The position numbers were made by a program, and so were the translations under genes. Positions 1 through 8,352 of a stretch of DNA of 64,000 bases are shown piece after piece (positions within the stretch are counted from its first letter, which is position 1; every line of letters begins with the position of its first letter). Source of the DNA: JAEUMY01 sp033764435 (GTDB lineage: Bacteria; Pseudomonadota; Gammaproteobacteria; Burkholderiales; Usitatibacteraceae). The notes beneath the pieces were generated by a model. The model did not search any database and was not told the origin of the DNA. It saw only the letters and a list, made by a program, of their open reading frames with translations. The DNA lies in assembly GCA_033764435.1 (NCBI GenBank), contig JANRIX010000033.1:248001-312000 (forward strand), in the 5' to 3' direction.

Positions 1-842
1 TTTCGTTGCGCCGCGGCGAGTGCTTTGGTCTTCTCGGCCCCAACGGCGCGGGCAAGACCACGACGCTGCGCATGCTGCTTGGCCTCACCGCGCCCGACTC
101 GGGCGACATCCGCGTGCTGGGCCATCCCGTGCCGCAGGCCGCGCGCGAGGCGCGCATCCGCATCGGCGTCGTGCCGCAGATGGACAATCTCGACCCTGAT
201 TTCACCGTGACCGAGAACCTCGTCGTCTATGGCCGCTACTTCGGTTTCAAGGACGATGAGCTGCAGGCGCGCATTCCTTCGCTGCTCCAGTTCGCCGCGC
301 TGGAGTCGCGCGCGAATTCGCGCATCCAGGAGTTGTCCGGCGGCATGAAGCGCAGGCTGGTCCTGGCGCGGGCACTCATCAACGACCCGGACCTCATTTT
401 TCTCGACGAGCCCACCACCGGCCTCGATCCGCAGGCGCGTCATGTGATCTGGGAGCGGCTGCGCAAGTTGCTCAACCAGGGCAAAACCATCCTGCTCACC
501 ACCCACTTCATGGACGAGGCCGAGCGGCTGTGTGATCGCCTGAAAATCATCGATGAAGGCAAGACCATTGCCGATGGCGCGCCGCGCGATCTCATCCGCG
601 AGCACATCGAGCCGGAAGTGCTGGAGGTGTACGGCGAGCAGGTCGAGCAGTGGGTGGAGAAGATGGCCAAGCCGCTCGCGAGCCGCGCGGAAGTCACCGG
701 TGAAACCGCGTTCTGTTACGCCGCGCATGTGCAGCCGCTCATCGACTCGCTGCAGAACTATGCGCATCTCAGCTTCATGCACCGTCCCGCCAATCTCGAG
801 GATGTGTTCCTGAAACTCACCGGCCGGGAGATGCGCGATTGA
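1..842 (+). CDS. nodI: ABC transporter ATP-binding protein, NodI-like (5' partial)
   Basis: ATPase subunit of a two-part ABC-2 exporter. The window opens inside the gene: the reading frame is open from base 3 and the first visible residues (RRGECFGLLGPNGAGKTTT) already run into the Walker A motif, so roughly 20-40 N-terminal residues are missing. The ABC signature LSGGMKRRL and Walker B LIFLDEP followed by the switch histidine (LLTTHFMDEAE) are intact. The stop overlaps the start of the permease gene, so the two are translated together. NodI/NodJ proteins export lipo-oligosaccharides in rhizobia, but relatives are common in Betaproteobacteria without nodulation; the substrate here is unknown. 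Confidence 0.88.
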   Translation, partial: SLRRGECFGLLGPNGAGKTTTLRMLLGLTAPDSGDIRVLGHPVPQAAREARIRIGVVPQMDNLDPDFTVTENLVVYGRYFGFKDDELQARIPSLLQFAALESRANSRIQELSGGMKRRLVLARALINDPDLIFLDEPTTGLDPQARHVIWERLRKLLNQGKTILLTTHFMDEAERLCDRLKIIDEGKTIADGAPRDLIREHIEPEVLEVYGEQVEQWVEKMAKPLASRAEVTGETAFCYAAHVQPLIDSLQNYAHLSFMHRPANLEDVFLKLTGREMRD

Positions 843-1624
843 GCTCGCTTGATCTCTCCCTGCCGCGATTCTCCTGGCGCTGGATCGCCGTGTGGCGGCG
901 GAACTTCCTTGTCTGGAAGAAACTCGCCGCCGAATCCATTTTCGGCAACATCGTCGATCCGCTCTTCTACATGCTGGGCATGGGCTTCGGCCTCGGCACC
1001 ATGCTGCCCGAGGTCAACGGCGTCACCTACATCGCCTTTCTCGCCGGCGGCACGGTGTGCTACTCCACCATGTTCGCCGCGTCGTTCGAGGCGCTGTACT
1101 CCGGCTTTGCGCGCATGCATGTGCAGCGCACGTGGGATGGCATCCTGAACGCGCCCATCGTGCTCGACGACGTCGTGCTGGCCGAGTGGATCTGGGCTGC
1201 GTCCAAGAGCCTGCTGTCGGGCGTCGCCATTCTGCTTGTCGTGCTGGCGCTGGGCCTCGCGCAGAATTGGCTGGCGATATTCATCCTGCCGCTCGCGTTC
1301 CTGATCGGCCTCACCTTCGCCGGCATGGGCTTCATCATGACCGCCATGGCGCGGAGCTACGATTTCTTCACCTTCTGGTTCACCATCGTGCTGACGCCGA
1401 TGGTGTTGCTCTCCGGCGTGTTCTATCCCGTCGGCAACATGCATCCCATCCTGCAGGCCGTGTCCTCCGCGCTGCCACTCACTCATGCCATTGAGCTGGG
1501 ACGGCCGCTGCTGCTGGGGCAGGTGCCGGAGAACATCCTGCTGCATGTGGGCGTGATGCTGGCGTATGGCGGGATCGGGTTTTACATCGCGCTGGTGTTG
1601 TTCAGAAGGCGGTTGTTGAAGTAA
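839..1624 (+). CDS. nodJ: ABC-2 type transporter permease, NodJ-like
   Basis: Membrane subunit (261 aa) of the exporter whose ATPase is the preceding gene. It has about six hydrophobic segments and the ABC-2 permease pattern near the C-terminus (LTPMVLLSGVFYPVGNMHP). Translation appears to start at TTG, overlapping the upstream stop codon by four bases (TTGA); no ATG lies close by in frame. It is the last gene of the operon: a palindrome copy and a strong hairpin follow immediately. The substrate cannot be inferred from sequence. Confidence 0.87.
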   Translation: MSSLDLSLPRFSWRWIAVWRRNFLVWKKLAAESIFGNIVDPLFYMLGMGFGLGTMLPEVNGVTYIAFLAGGTVCYSTMFAASFEALYSGFARMHVQRTWDGILNAPIVLDDVVLAEWIWAASKSLLSGVAILLVVLALGLAQNWLAIFILPLAFLIGLTFAGMGFIMTAMARSYDFFTFWFTIVLTPMVLLSGVFYPVGNMHPILQAVSSALPLTHAIELGRPLLLGQVPENILLHVGVMLAYGGIGFYIALVLFRRRLLK

Positions 1625-1626
1625 GC

Positions 1627-1638
1627 GCGAATATTCGC
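1627..1638. repeat. GCGAATATTCGC palindrome, copy 1
   Basis: Perfect 12-bp palindrome in the gap directly after the nodJ stop and before its terminator. Confidence 0.95.
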
Positions 1639-1655
1639 GTATCGCTCAAAGCAAA

Positions 1656-1679
1656 AAGGCCCGCCAATTGGCGGGCCTT
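1656..1679. terminator. Hairpin terminator after nodJ
   Basis: A 10-bp perfect stem (AAGGCCCGCC / GGCGGGCCTT) with AATT loop, with an A-run on the left and a short T/C tract on the right. It ends the nodIJ operon and could also serve the convergent redoxin gene. Confidence 0.75.
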
Positions 1680-1798
1680 CTCACTCTCGGGTGGGCTCGT
1701 TCAGCGCGGATATCTTCCGCGTCCTCCCTTGCCCGATGGCGTCACGATTCACCTGACACCATCTTTCTTGACCGTGGGCGCTGCCGGTCAGGCAGTGC

Positions 1799-2416
1799 TC
1801 ATGACTTGTACTTTACGCTGCAGCCGTACGGGGTCGACGTGGAAACAGAGATGCTTTTCCCTGCCTTCATTTCGTCTAGGGCCGCGGAAACGAAGTTCTT
1901 GGCGGTCGCCACGTCCTCTTTCTTAGCCGTGCGCTTGTCATCGATACCACCAGCATACACCAGCGTTCCTTGCGGATTGATGACATACATGTGCGGGGTG
2001 GTCTTGGCACCGTACGTCTTGCCGACCTTGCCGTCTTCATCCATCAGGTACGCAGTTGGGGCCGAGTTCGAGGACTTCAACCAGGCGTTGAGCACATCCG
2101 GCTTCTTGTAGTCCTGGTGGCCGGGCTCGGTGGAGTTGATGGCCAGCCAGACCACGCCGTCCTTGCCGTACTTCGACTGCAGGCCTTGCATGTTGGCCGT
2201 GTCGTAGTGCTTCTTCACGAACGGGCACTCGGGGTTGTGCCACTCCAGCACGACGGTCTTGCCCTTGTAGTCGGCGAGGTTCACGGTCTTGCCGTTCGTG
2301 TCCTTCAGCGTGAAGGCCGGGGCGGCTTGGCCGACGGTGGCCGCGGCGAGGGCCGGGGTCGTGGCGATGAACGAGACGCTGGCGGCGACCAGGGATGCGA
2401 GCAATGCATGCTTCAT
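1799..2416 (-). CDS. Exported redoxin / thioredoxin-fold protein
   Basis: A 205-aa protein with a clear signal peptide (MKHALLASLVAASVSF...ALAA) followed by an AhpC/TSA-type redoxin domain starting VGQAAPAFTLKDTNGK. The likely redox-active cysteine is in HNPECPFVKKHY; there is no CxxC, so it resembles peroxiredoxin-like periplasmic proteins rather than TlpA. A second cysteine lies near the C-terminus (PYGCSVKY). It sits about 90 bp downstream of dsbD on the same strand, which suggests a role in periplasmic thiol chemistry, perhaps as a DsbD client; that link is inference. Confidence 0.82.
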   Translation of the reverse strand: MKHALLASLVAASVSFIATTPALAAATVGQAAPAFTLKDTNGKTVNLADYKGKTVVLEWHNPECPFVKKHYDTANMQGLQSKYGKDGVVWLAINSTEPGHQDYKKPDVLNAWLKSSNSAPTAYLMDEDGKVGKTYGAKTTPHMYVINPQGTLVYAGGIDDKRTAKKEDVATAKNFVSAALDEMKAGKSISVSTSTPYGCSVKYKS

Positions 2417-2506
2417 GATTCCTCCTGATATTGCGAATTAACTGTGGATTGGATCGGAAAAAGCTTGAACGAGGCTTGAGACCATGGTGCGTGGAGCGGG
2501 TTCCCG

Positions 2507-4720
2507 TCAGCGTGCGGCCTGCTTTGAGCCACCGCTCGCTGCGGCGACCTTGCCCAGCTCGGCCAACACCAGCGACGGGGTCAGGACTTCCGGCAGCACC
2601 ACCGGGTCGCCCGAGGGTGGATACATCACGTAAAGCGGCACGGCATTGCGACCAAAACTGGCCAGGGCCGCCGTGATGGCGGGGTCCTGACGCGTCCAGT
2701 CGGCCATGAGCGGCACAACGCCGGTGTCCGCAAAGCGTTTGATCACCGCAGCGTCGTGCAATGCCACGCGCTTGTTGACCTGGCAGGTGATGCACCACGT
2801 CGCGGTGAAGTCGACGAACACGGCCTTGCCCTCGCCGCGCAGTTGCGCGACCTTGTCTTGTGACCACGGCTGCCACGGGAGCTGGCCGGGCTTGGCCGTG
2901 CCATCCGCGCGAATATTCGCAGTGGTGTCCGGTGCACCCGGCCAGGCGAAGGCAATGCCGCCGGCGAGCAGGGCGACGCTTGCGGCCGTCGCCAGCTTGC
3001 TGCCCTGCATGCCCCACCTGCCGTAGGCCCAGGCCGCCATGCCGATCAGCACCAGCCCGCACAGAAGCTGCATCACGCCGGTGTTGCCCTGCTGCGAGCC
3101 CAGCACCCACACCAGCCACACCACGGTGGCGAGCAGCGGAAACGCCATGAACTGCTTGAAGGTCGCCATCCAGGCGCCCGGTTTGGGCAGCCACTTGAGG
3201 CCGGCGGGGAAGAGCGACAGCAGCGTCACGGGGGCGGCCATGCCAAGCGCCAGCGCGGTGAAGACGAGGATCGCGACATGCGCTGGCTGCGACAGCGTGA
3301 AGCCCAGTGCCGCGCCCATGAACGGCGCCGTGCAGGGGGTGGCCACGACGGTGGCCAGCACGCCGGAGAGGAACGCCTCGCCGAAAATACCCTTGCCGGT
3401 GACGTTGCCCGCCGCCGTCTGCAGGCCGAGGCCGATTTCGAACACGCCGAAAAGATTCAGCGCCATCAGCGTGAACAGGATGGCCAGCGCGGTCACGAAG
3501 AGCGGCGACTGCAGCTGGAAGCCCCAGCCCAGCGCCTGACCGCCGGCCTTGAGCGCCAGCAAGATGCCTGCCAGCACCCAGAATGACACTACCACGCCAG
3601 CAAGGAAGGTGAGCCCCTGCTTTCTGAGGATCGCATTGTCCTCATGGGCGTTCTGCACGAAGCCCATGACCTTGATGCCCAGCACCGGGAACACGCACGG
3701 CATGAGGTTGAGGATGAGACCGCCGATGAAGGCGAAGGCGAGGGCGGCCCAGAAGGTGAGGGTGGAGGTCGGTACCGATGCCGCAGGCGCCGCCGCAGTG
3801 GTGGCCGCGACCGTGCCGGCGCCGCCACCTGTGGTCGCGCTGCCGCCGAACGCGGTCGGAATGGCGGTGGATTGGCCCGGATCATCACCGACCGTGATCG
3901 CCTTGGCCGGGCCCAGCCCCCATCCATTGTCGGAGACCAGGATGCCGGGCAGCGTCTTCATGCCGGGCGGGACGGGCGGCATCAGGGTCACGCTGAGCTC
4001 ATAGCCATTGCCCTTGGCCGCAACCGGCTGGGGCTTGGCGTTTTCGATCGAGCCTTCCTGGTACGGATAGAAGAAGAGCCCCTTGGGCTGATGCGTCGTG
4101 CCGGCCAGTGGTTTCACCGTCACCTTCGCGACACCGCCTTCAATCGTGGAGGCTGTCTCCCAGCCCTTCGGCGCCACCGGCAGCGCATCACGCGTGCGCT
4201 TGAACACCGATGCCCAGGTCGATTTCGGTCCCGGGTCCGCGCTCACCGGCAGGGTCAGGCTGAAGCTGCCGCCTTCGGGAATGCAGATGTCCTTGCACAC
4301 CAGCCAGTCGCCCTTGGCCTTGAGCGTCACGTTGCCGCTGGCGTTGGCGGGGGCGGTGATGTCCGTGAGCAGCAACAGTTCGTTCTCATAGCCGAAATTG
4401 GTCAGCGGCCCCAGCGGCAGGCGGTGCGGGTACGGCCACTGGATGGGCCCGGCGGTGTAGCCTGCGGGCAGCTCCCACTGGATTTTGGTCGGCAGTCCGG
4501 AGTCGCCGGGATTGCGCCAGTACGTGTGCCAGTGCGGCGCGTGCTGGATGCGCAGCGCCACCGTGAACGGCTTGCCGGGCTGCACCGAGGTCTGCTCGGC
4601 GATGAGCTCGGCCAGCACATGCTCGGTCTTGACCGGCTGGGCGAATATTCGCGATGGGGCGGCGGCCAGCGTAACAAGCAGGGCCAGCGCGAGAAGGATT
4701 CGGGAGGTGACGGATGACAT
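2507..4720 (-). CDS. dsbD: Protein-disulfide reductase, DsbD/ScsB family
   Basis: Transfers electrons from cytoplasmic thioredoxin across the inner membrane to periplasmic thiol proteins. The 737-aa protein has a signal sequence, an N-terminal periplasmic domain with a cysteine pair (CKDICIPEGG), a central multi-TM domain with the conserved membrane cysteines (NLMPCVFPVLG and VATPCTAPFMG), and a C-terminal thioredoxin domain with active site ATWCITCQVNK. It has the size and order of DsbD relatives of the ScsB type. Two copies of the repeated palindrome lie inside it, one encoding RIFA right at the signal-peptide cleavage region and one encoding ANIR before the thioredoxin domain. Confidence 0.9.
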   Translation of the reverse strand: MSSVTSRILLALALLVTLAAAPSRIFAQPVKTEHVLAELIAEQTSVQPGKPFTVALRIQHAPHWHTYWRNPGDSGLPTKIQWELPAGYTAGPIQWPYPHRLPLGPLTNFGYENELLLLTDITAPANASGNVTLKAKGDWLVCKDICIPEGGSFSLTLPVSADPGPKSTWASVFKRTRDALPVAPKGWETASTIEGGVAKVTVKPLAGTTHQPKGLFFYPYQEGSIENAKPQPVAAKGNGYELSVTLMPPVPPGMKTLPGILVSDNGWGLGPAKAITVGDDPGQSTAIPTAFGGSATTGGGAGTVAATTAAAPAASVPTSTLTFWAALAFAFIGGLILNLMPCVFPVLGIKVMGFVQNAHEDNAILRKQGLTFLAGVVVSFWVLAGILLALKAGGQALGWGFQLQSPLFVTALAILFTLMALNLFGVFEIGLGLQTAAGNVTGKGIFGEAFLSGVLATVVATPCTAPFMGAALGFTLSQPAHVAILVFTALALGMAAPVTLLSLFPAGLKWLPKPGAWMATFKQFMAFPLLATVVWLVWVLGSQQGNTGVMQLLCGLVLIGMAAWAYGRWGMQGSKLATAASVALLAGGIAFAWPGAPDTTANIRADGTAKPGQLPWQPWSQDKVAQLRGEGKAVFVDFTATWCITCQVNKRVALHDAAVIKRFADTGVVPLMADWTRQDPAITAALASFGRNAVPLYVMYPPSGDPVVLPEVLTPSLVLAELGKVAAASGGSKQAAR
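2909..2920. repeat. GCGAATATTCGC palindrome, copy 2 (in dsbD)
   Basis: Perfect copy inside dsbD, read as Ala-Asn-Ile-Arg in the linker before the C-terminal thioredoxin domain. Confidence 0.95.
4641..4652. repeat. GCGAATATTCGC palindrome, copy 3 (in dsbD)
   Basis: Perfect copy inside dsbD, read as Arg-Ile-Phe-Ala at the end of the signal peptide. Confidence 0.95.
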
Positions 4721-4850
4721 CAGTAGAATGCGTGCGAATGAAACGGTTGGAGCCGTCGGGAGGGGGTTAGTTCGCTGCCCCGCGCCCCGGTCACGGCCAA
4801 ACCTGCGATTTTACGCCTCTCCCACTCCCCAACCCAGCCCACCAGCCGCC

Positions 4851-5267
4851 ATGCTCTATCTCAAATCCGCCCACATCATTTTCATGGTCGCCTGGTTCGC
4901 CGGCATCTTTTACCTCCCGCGGCTCTTCGTCTATCACGCCCAGGCCGAGGACACGATCAGCAAGGAGCGCTTCAAGGTCATGGAGCGCAAGCTCTATCGC
5001 GGCATCATGACGCCCTGCATGATCATCACCCTGGCACTCGGCACCTGGCTCTGGCTGGGCTACGGCTTCACCGGCGGCTGGCTGCACGCCAAGCTGCTGC
5101 TCGTCGCCATCCTGGTGGCGCATCACTTCTATCTCGGCGCCCTCATCAAGGACTTCGCCGAAGACAAGAACCGCCACAGCCACGTGTTCTATCGCTGGCT
5201 GAATGAGATCCCGGCGCTGCCGTGTTTGATCGGGATTGTGATTCTGGTGGTGGTGAAGCCGTTTTGA
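4851..5267 (+). CDS. hemJ: Protoporphyrinogen IX oxidase HemJ
   Basis: Membrane enzyme of heme synthesis that oxidises protoporphyrinogen IX to protoporphyrin IX in bacteria lacking HemG/HemY. The 138-aa protein matches the family's length and features: four hydrophobic segments, the N-terminal histidine in YLKSAHIIFMVAWFAG, the FYLPRLFVYHA stretch and a central KLLLV segment. The ATG at 4851 is chosen because the conserved N-terminus begins there; the frame is open far upstream but that part has no family character. Divergent from dsbD. Confidence 0.9.
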   Translation: MLYLKSAHIIFMVAWFAGIFYLPRLFVYHAQAEDTISKERFKVMERKLYRGIMTPCMIITLALGTWLWLGYGFTGGWLHAKLLLVAILVAHHFYLGALIKDFAEDKNRHSHVFYRWLNEIPALPCLIGIVILVVVKPF

Positions 5268-5271
5268 ATGA

Positions 5272-5297
5272 AAAACGCCCTGGCTTCAGGGCGTTTT
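5272..5297. terminator. Bidirectional terminator between hemJ and yegP-like gene
   Basis: Perfect 11-bp stem (AAAACGCCCTG / CAGGGCGTTTT) with a GCTT loop; A-run on one side and T-run on the other, placed between convergent genes. Confidence 0.85.
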
Positions 5298-5324
5298 CCT
5301 TGGCAAGTCGGAAAGACCAACGCC

Positions 5325-5657
5325 TCAGGTTTCATCCTTGAGCGTGGTGCTGGTGCCATTGGCTTTCACCGATGCGATACCGCCTTCCATGGCGCTGGCC
5401 GATGAGTACATCTCGCTCTTGCCGATGACCACGCCGTTGCCCCCTTTCAGGACGAAGTAGGGCTCACCCTTGGTGGATGTCTTCCGCTCATAGCGGCCGT
5501 CGTCCTGCGCATTGGCCTGCACCGACTTGATGCCACCTTCAGCTGATGACTTGCTGTTGTAGGTTTCGCTGGTGAGGATGACCTCGTGATTGCCAGCCTT
5601 GAGGTTGAACATGAAGCCGCCCGACGCCGTCTTCTTCAGTTGGAAGTAGCCTGCCAT
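5325..5657 (-). CDS. YegP-like DUF1508 protein
   Basis: A 110-aa protein made of two tandem copies of the DUF1508 fold: FQLKKTASGGFMFNLKAGNHE... and YERKTSTKGEPYFVLKGGNG..., each ending in an A/MEGGI-S-V motif. This is the architecture of E. coli YegP, whose function is not well defined. A good GAGGAGA ribosome-binding site precedes the ATG. It stands alone between a terminator and an unrelated membrane-protein gene. Confidence 0.85.
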   Translation of the reverse strand: MAGYFQLKKTASGGFMFNLKAGNHEVILTSETYNSKSSAEGGIKSVQANAQDDGRYERKTSTKGEPYFVLKGGNGVVIGKSEMYSSASAMEGGIASVKANGTSTTLKDET

Positions 5658-5752
5658 GTCTGAGTCTCCTCTGGTGATGGAATAGGGAATCAGTCCGACA
5701 AGACGGTGCGCGCCTGGTTCAGGTTCATTTCAGGTCGAGCGCATCGTGCTGC

Positions 5753-6520
5753 CTAGGCGGGCTGGCGTTGCGCGGCGGGGGCTGAGAAGAACTGCCCCAC
5801 CACCCACTGGGCCACGAAGGTCACGACGAACGCGATCAGGAGCCCAATGCCCCAGATGATCCACACCAGCGGCACCAGCCAGCCGACCGCCTTGGCGAGC
5901 CAGGGCGCAACGTTGGACACGGTGGCACCCGCCGGCAAACCGGACTGCGCAGCCAGCGTGTCGGCGGAGCGCTTGAGCGCTTCGGCAGCGGCCTGGGCGG
6001 CGTCCTGCGTGGCTTTCTGGGCCACGCTGCCCGAGGCAGCAGCAGTGGCGGCAGCGGCGTCGAGCGTGGCGGCTGCGGCGGCACTCGCGGCCTGCGCGCT
6101 CTGGGCGGCGGCGCCGCTCGACTGCTTCACCTGATCGCGCAGCCATTGCGCCCACTCCGGCCCGAGCCACTGGTCCACCCAGGGCGGCAGCGCAGGGAGA
6201 TTCGCTGCGGCGGACGACGCTGCCGCGGCCGCATTTTTCGCCGCCTCGATGGACTGCTGCACGGCCGCAGTGGCGGCATCGCCCGTGGGCGGGGTGACGG
6301 CCGCAACGCCTTCGGCGGCCTTGTTGGTGGCCGCGGCGGCGGCTTGGGTGAGTGAGCGCGCGGCGTTTGCCGTCGACTGGGCAAGCTGGCGCGCCGACTG
6401 CGCCGTCTGCTCGCTCGCGATGGCCTCGGCGGTCCAACGGGCCAGCCCGGAAGCGCTCCAGGCGAGCAGCGTCCACAGCAGCGCGAAGATGACAAACAGA
6501 ATCCAGATGGCTTTTCTCAT
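5753..6520 (-). CDS. Alanine-rich membrane protein of unknown function
   Basis: A 255-aa protein with one hydrophobic segment at residues 5-25 (IWILFVIFALLWTLLAW) and one or two near residues 205-240 (VGWLVPLVWIIWGIGLLIAFVV). Between them lies a long segment dominated by alanine with Ser, Thr and Gln (for example AAQSAQAASAAAAATLDAAA), which probably forms helix or coiled coil in the periplasm. I do not recognise a family. The gene appears to be a single-gene unit. Confidence 0.65.
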   Translation of the reverse strand: MRKAIWILFVIFALLWTLLAWSASGLARWTAEAIASEQTAQSARQLAQSTANAARSLTQAAAAATNKAAEGVAAVTPPTGDAATAAVQQSIEAAKNAAAAASSAAANLPALPPWVDQWLGPEWAQWLRDQVKQSSGAAAQSAQAASAAAAATLDAAAATAAASGSVAQKATQDAAQAAAEALKRSADTLAAQSGLPAGATVSNVAPWLAKAVGWLVPLVWIIWGIGLLIAFVVTFVAQWVVGQFFSAPAAQRQPA

Positions 6521-6629
6521 GCAGTCCTCGATGGAAGATGTGCCGGCTCATGCGCAATCGCAAAGAGCGAAGCCGGCCGCAACCTAGACAAGCCCGCGTC
6601 TGGATCGTTCCGCCCGTCCTGAGGACGGT

Positions 6630-6641
6630 GCGAATATTCGC
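6630..6641. repeat. GCGAATATTCGC palindrome, copy 4
   Basis: Perfect copy, extended to the 14-bp form TGCGAATATTCGCA. Intergenic, upstream of the Ala-rich membrane gene and just outside the comEA terminator. Confidence 0.95.
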
Positions 6642-6654
6642 ATCCATAAAAACG

Positions 6655-6677
6655 AAGCCCCGCACGGGGCGGGGCTT
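6655..6677. terminator. Terminator downstream of comEA-like gene
   Basis: Stem AAGCCCCG / CGGGGCTT with a 7-base loop, flanked by an A-run; lies between the convergent end of the comEA-like gene and the next transcription unit. Confidence 0.7.
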
Positions 6678-6697
6678 TGTTGTTTGGTAATCAGCTT

Positions 6698-7027
6698 CTA
6701 TTTTTTCTTTTCCTCTTTCTTCTCCGGCTGCTTGGCGATGATCAAGTCCTTGATGTCGTTATAGACGTTTTCGGGGACGATCTTCTTGTCGACCAGCTCG
6801 TTCTTGCCCTTGTAGGGGCGGCCCTTGACGATGGCCTTGGCGCGCGCGTCGCCGATGCCTTTCAGCGTGGCGAGGTCTTTCTCGCTGGCGCTGTTGATGT
6901 CCATCAGCTCAGGGGCTTTCTTCTCGGCGGCGGCAGCGGGAGCGGCGGGCTTCTTCTCGTCCTTGGCGAAGGCCAGTGGGGTGAGGCCGATGAGTGTGGC
7001 GGCGAGCAGGGCGGCAAATTTCTTCAT
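6698..7027 (-). CDS. ComEA-like helix-hairpin-helix protein
   Basis: A 109-aa exported protein: signal peptide to about residue 21 (ending AFA), a Lys/Ala/Pro-rich linker, then a helix-hairpin-helix DNA-binding domain (MDINSASEKDLATLKGIGDARAKAIVKGRPYKG) and a charged C-terminal tail (PEKKEEKKK). This is the architecture of periplasmic ComEA, which binds incoming DNA during transformation. Together with the pilT/pilU genes nearby it hints at competence, but no other uptake gene is in the window. Many short ComEA relatives have no tested function. Confidence 0.78.
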   Translation of the reverse strand: MKKFAALLAATLIGLTPLAFAKDEKKPAAPAAAAEKKAPELMDINSASEKDLATLKGIGDARAKAIVKGRPYKGKNELVDKKIVPENVYNDIKDLIIAKQPEKKEEKKK

Positions 7028-7133
7028 GTGTTCTCCTTGGCAGTGAGTGGCGGCAGGTTTTGCAGCGAAGGAATGCTAGCGCAGTGTGCGCCGCGCGTCA
7101 CGGGGCAAGGCGGGTGGCGGGTATCATGGCGGC

Positions 7134-8300
7134 ATGAGTGAACAATTTTTCGCGCCCTGCCCGAGAGGCCTGGCGACCGTGCTGGCCGACGAGCTGACGG
7201 CGCTCGGCGCCGATTCCGTCCGCGCCGAGGATGCCGGCTGCGCGTTTCGCGGTGGCTTCGATCTGATCTATGCCGCCAATCTGCACAGCCGCATCGCCAG
7301 CCGCATCCTGTGGCAGGTGGCGCACTTTCCCTATGCCAAGGAACAGGACATCTACGACGCCGCGCGCGCGTTGCCCTGGCCGCAATGGTTCGACCTTGCG
7401 CGCACCATCAAGGTCGAGCTGAACGCGCAGCGTTGCCCGCTGAAGAGTCTCGACTTCATCACGCTGCGCATCAAGGACGCGGTGTGCGACAAGTTCCGCG
7501 ACGTGAAGGGCGCGCGGCCGTCGGTCGCGACGCAGAATCCCGATGTTCGCATCCACGCGTTCCTCGACGCGACGCATTGCTGGCTCTATCTCGACACGAG
7601 CGGCGAGCCGCTCTTCAAGCGCGGCACGCGCGACCATGTCGGCGTGGCGCCGCTCAAGAAGAATCTCGCGGCCGGCATCCTGCGTCTCACCGGCTGGTCG
7701 CCGGACACGCCGCTCCTCGACGCCATGTGTGGCAGCGGCACGTTTCTCGTCGAGGCGGCGGAGCTCGCGCTGAAGCGCGCACCCGGTCGCGCCCGGCCGT
7801 TCGGTTTCGAGAAGCTGGCACGCTTCGATGCCAAGCGCTGGGAAGCGCTGCGCGCCACGGCGGCGGGTCATGAACTGCCGGCAGGCGAGCGCGAGATCTT
7901 CGGCGCGGATCTTTTCGGCGATGCGCTGAAGGACGCCCGCGCCAATCTGCTGGCGATGGGGTTGGCGGACTGCGTGAAACTGAAGCAGGCCAACATCCTG
8001 GAGCTGCCGGCACCGGCCGATCACGGCGTGATGGTCACCAACCCGCCCTACGGTGTGCGCATCGGCGAGCAGGAGGCGCTCCGCGAGATGTATCCCAAGC
8101 TGGGTGACGCGTTGAAGCAGAAATACGCGGGCTGGACCTGTTTCTTCTTCACCGCCGACACCGCGCTGGCCAAGGGCATGCGGTTATCGCCCAGCAAGAA
8201 GACGCCACTCTTCAACGGCAAGCTGGAGTGCCGGTTGTACGAATACCGGATTGTGGCGGGCAGCAATCGCAAGACGGCAGAAATGAAAACGCCCGGTTGA
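7134..8300 (+). CDS. THUMP-domain class I SAM-dependent RNA methyltransferase (RlmL N-half type)
   Basis: Predicted 23S rRNA guanine-N2 methyltransferase. The 388-aa protein has an N-terminal ferredoxin-like/THUMP region (FAPCPRGLATVLADEL...) and a Rossmann-fold methyltransferase with the SAM motif DAMCGSGTFLVEAA and the catalytic N-P-P-Y motif (VTNPPYGVRIGEQ). It corresponds to the N-terminal half of E. coli RlmL without the fused RlmK half. The ATG at 7134 is preferred over the in-frame one 48 bases upstream because family homology begins there. Transcribed alone; its stop codon lies inside the terminator hairpin. Confidence 0.88.
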   Translation: MSEQFFAPCPRGLATVLADELTALGADSVRAEDAGCAFRGGFDLIYAANLHSRIASRILWQVAHFPYAKEQDIYDAARALPWPQWFDLARTIKVELNAQRCPLKSLDFITLRIKDAVCDKFRDVKGARPSVATQNPDVRIHAFLDATHCWLYLDTSGEPLFKRGTRDHVGVAPLKKNLAAGILRLTGWSPDTPLLDAMCGSGTFLVEAAELALKRAPGRARPFGFEKLARFDAKRWEALRATAAGHELPAGEREIFGADLFGDALKDARANLLAMGLADCVKLKQANILELPAPADHGVMVTNPPYGVRIGEQEALREMYPKLGDALKQKYAGWTCFFFTADTALAKGMRLSPSKKTPLFNGKLECRLYEYRIVAGSNRKTAEMKTPG

Positions 8301-8313
8301 GCCGGGCGTTTTT
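8286..8313 (+). terminator. Terminator overlapping the stop of the RNA methyltransferase gene
   Basis: Perfect 11-bp stem (AAAACGCCCGG / CCGGGCGTTTT) with a TTGAG loop, followed by T residues. The TGA stop codon is in the loop. Confidence 0.85.
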
Positions 8314-8329
8314 GCTTGATGCGATTCCC

Positions 8330-8341
8330 TCGAATATTCGC
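8330..8341. repeat. Near-match palindrome TCGAATATTCGC
   Basis: One mismatch (first base) from the repeated 12-mer; intergenic, between the methyltransferase terminator and the end of pilU. Confidence 0.7.
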
Positions 8342-8352
8342 AAGGCTTCGCG

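Noticed and set aside
839..1624. True nodulation genes
   Set aside because: NodI/NodJ-type exporters are common in non-symbiotic Betaproteobacteria and no nodABC genes are present.
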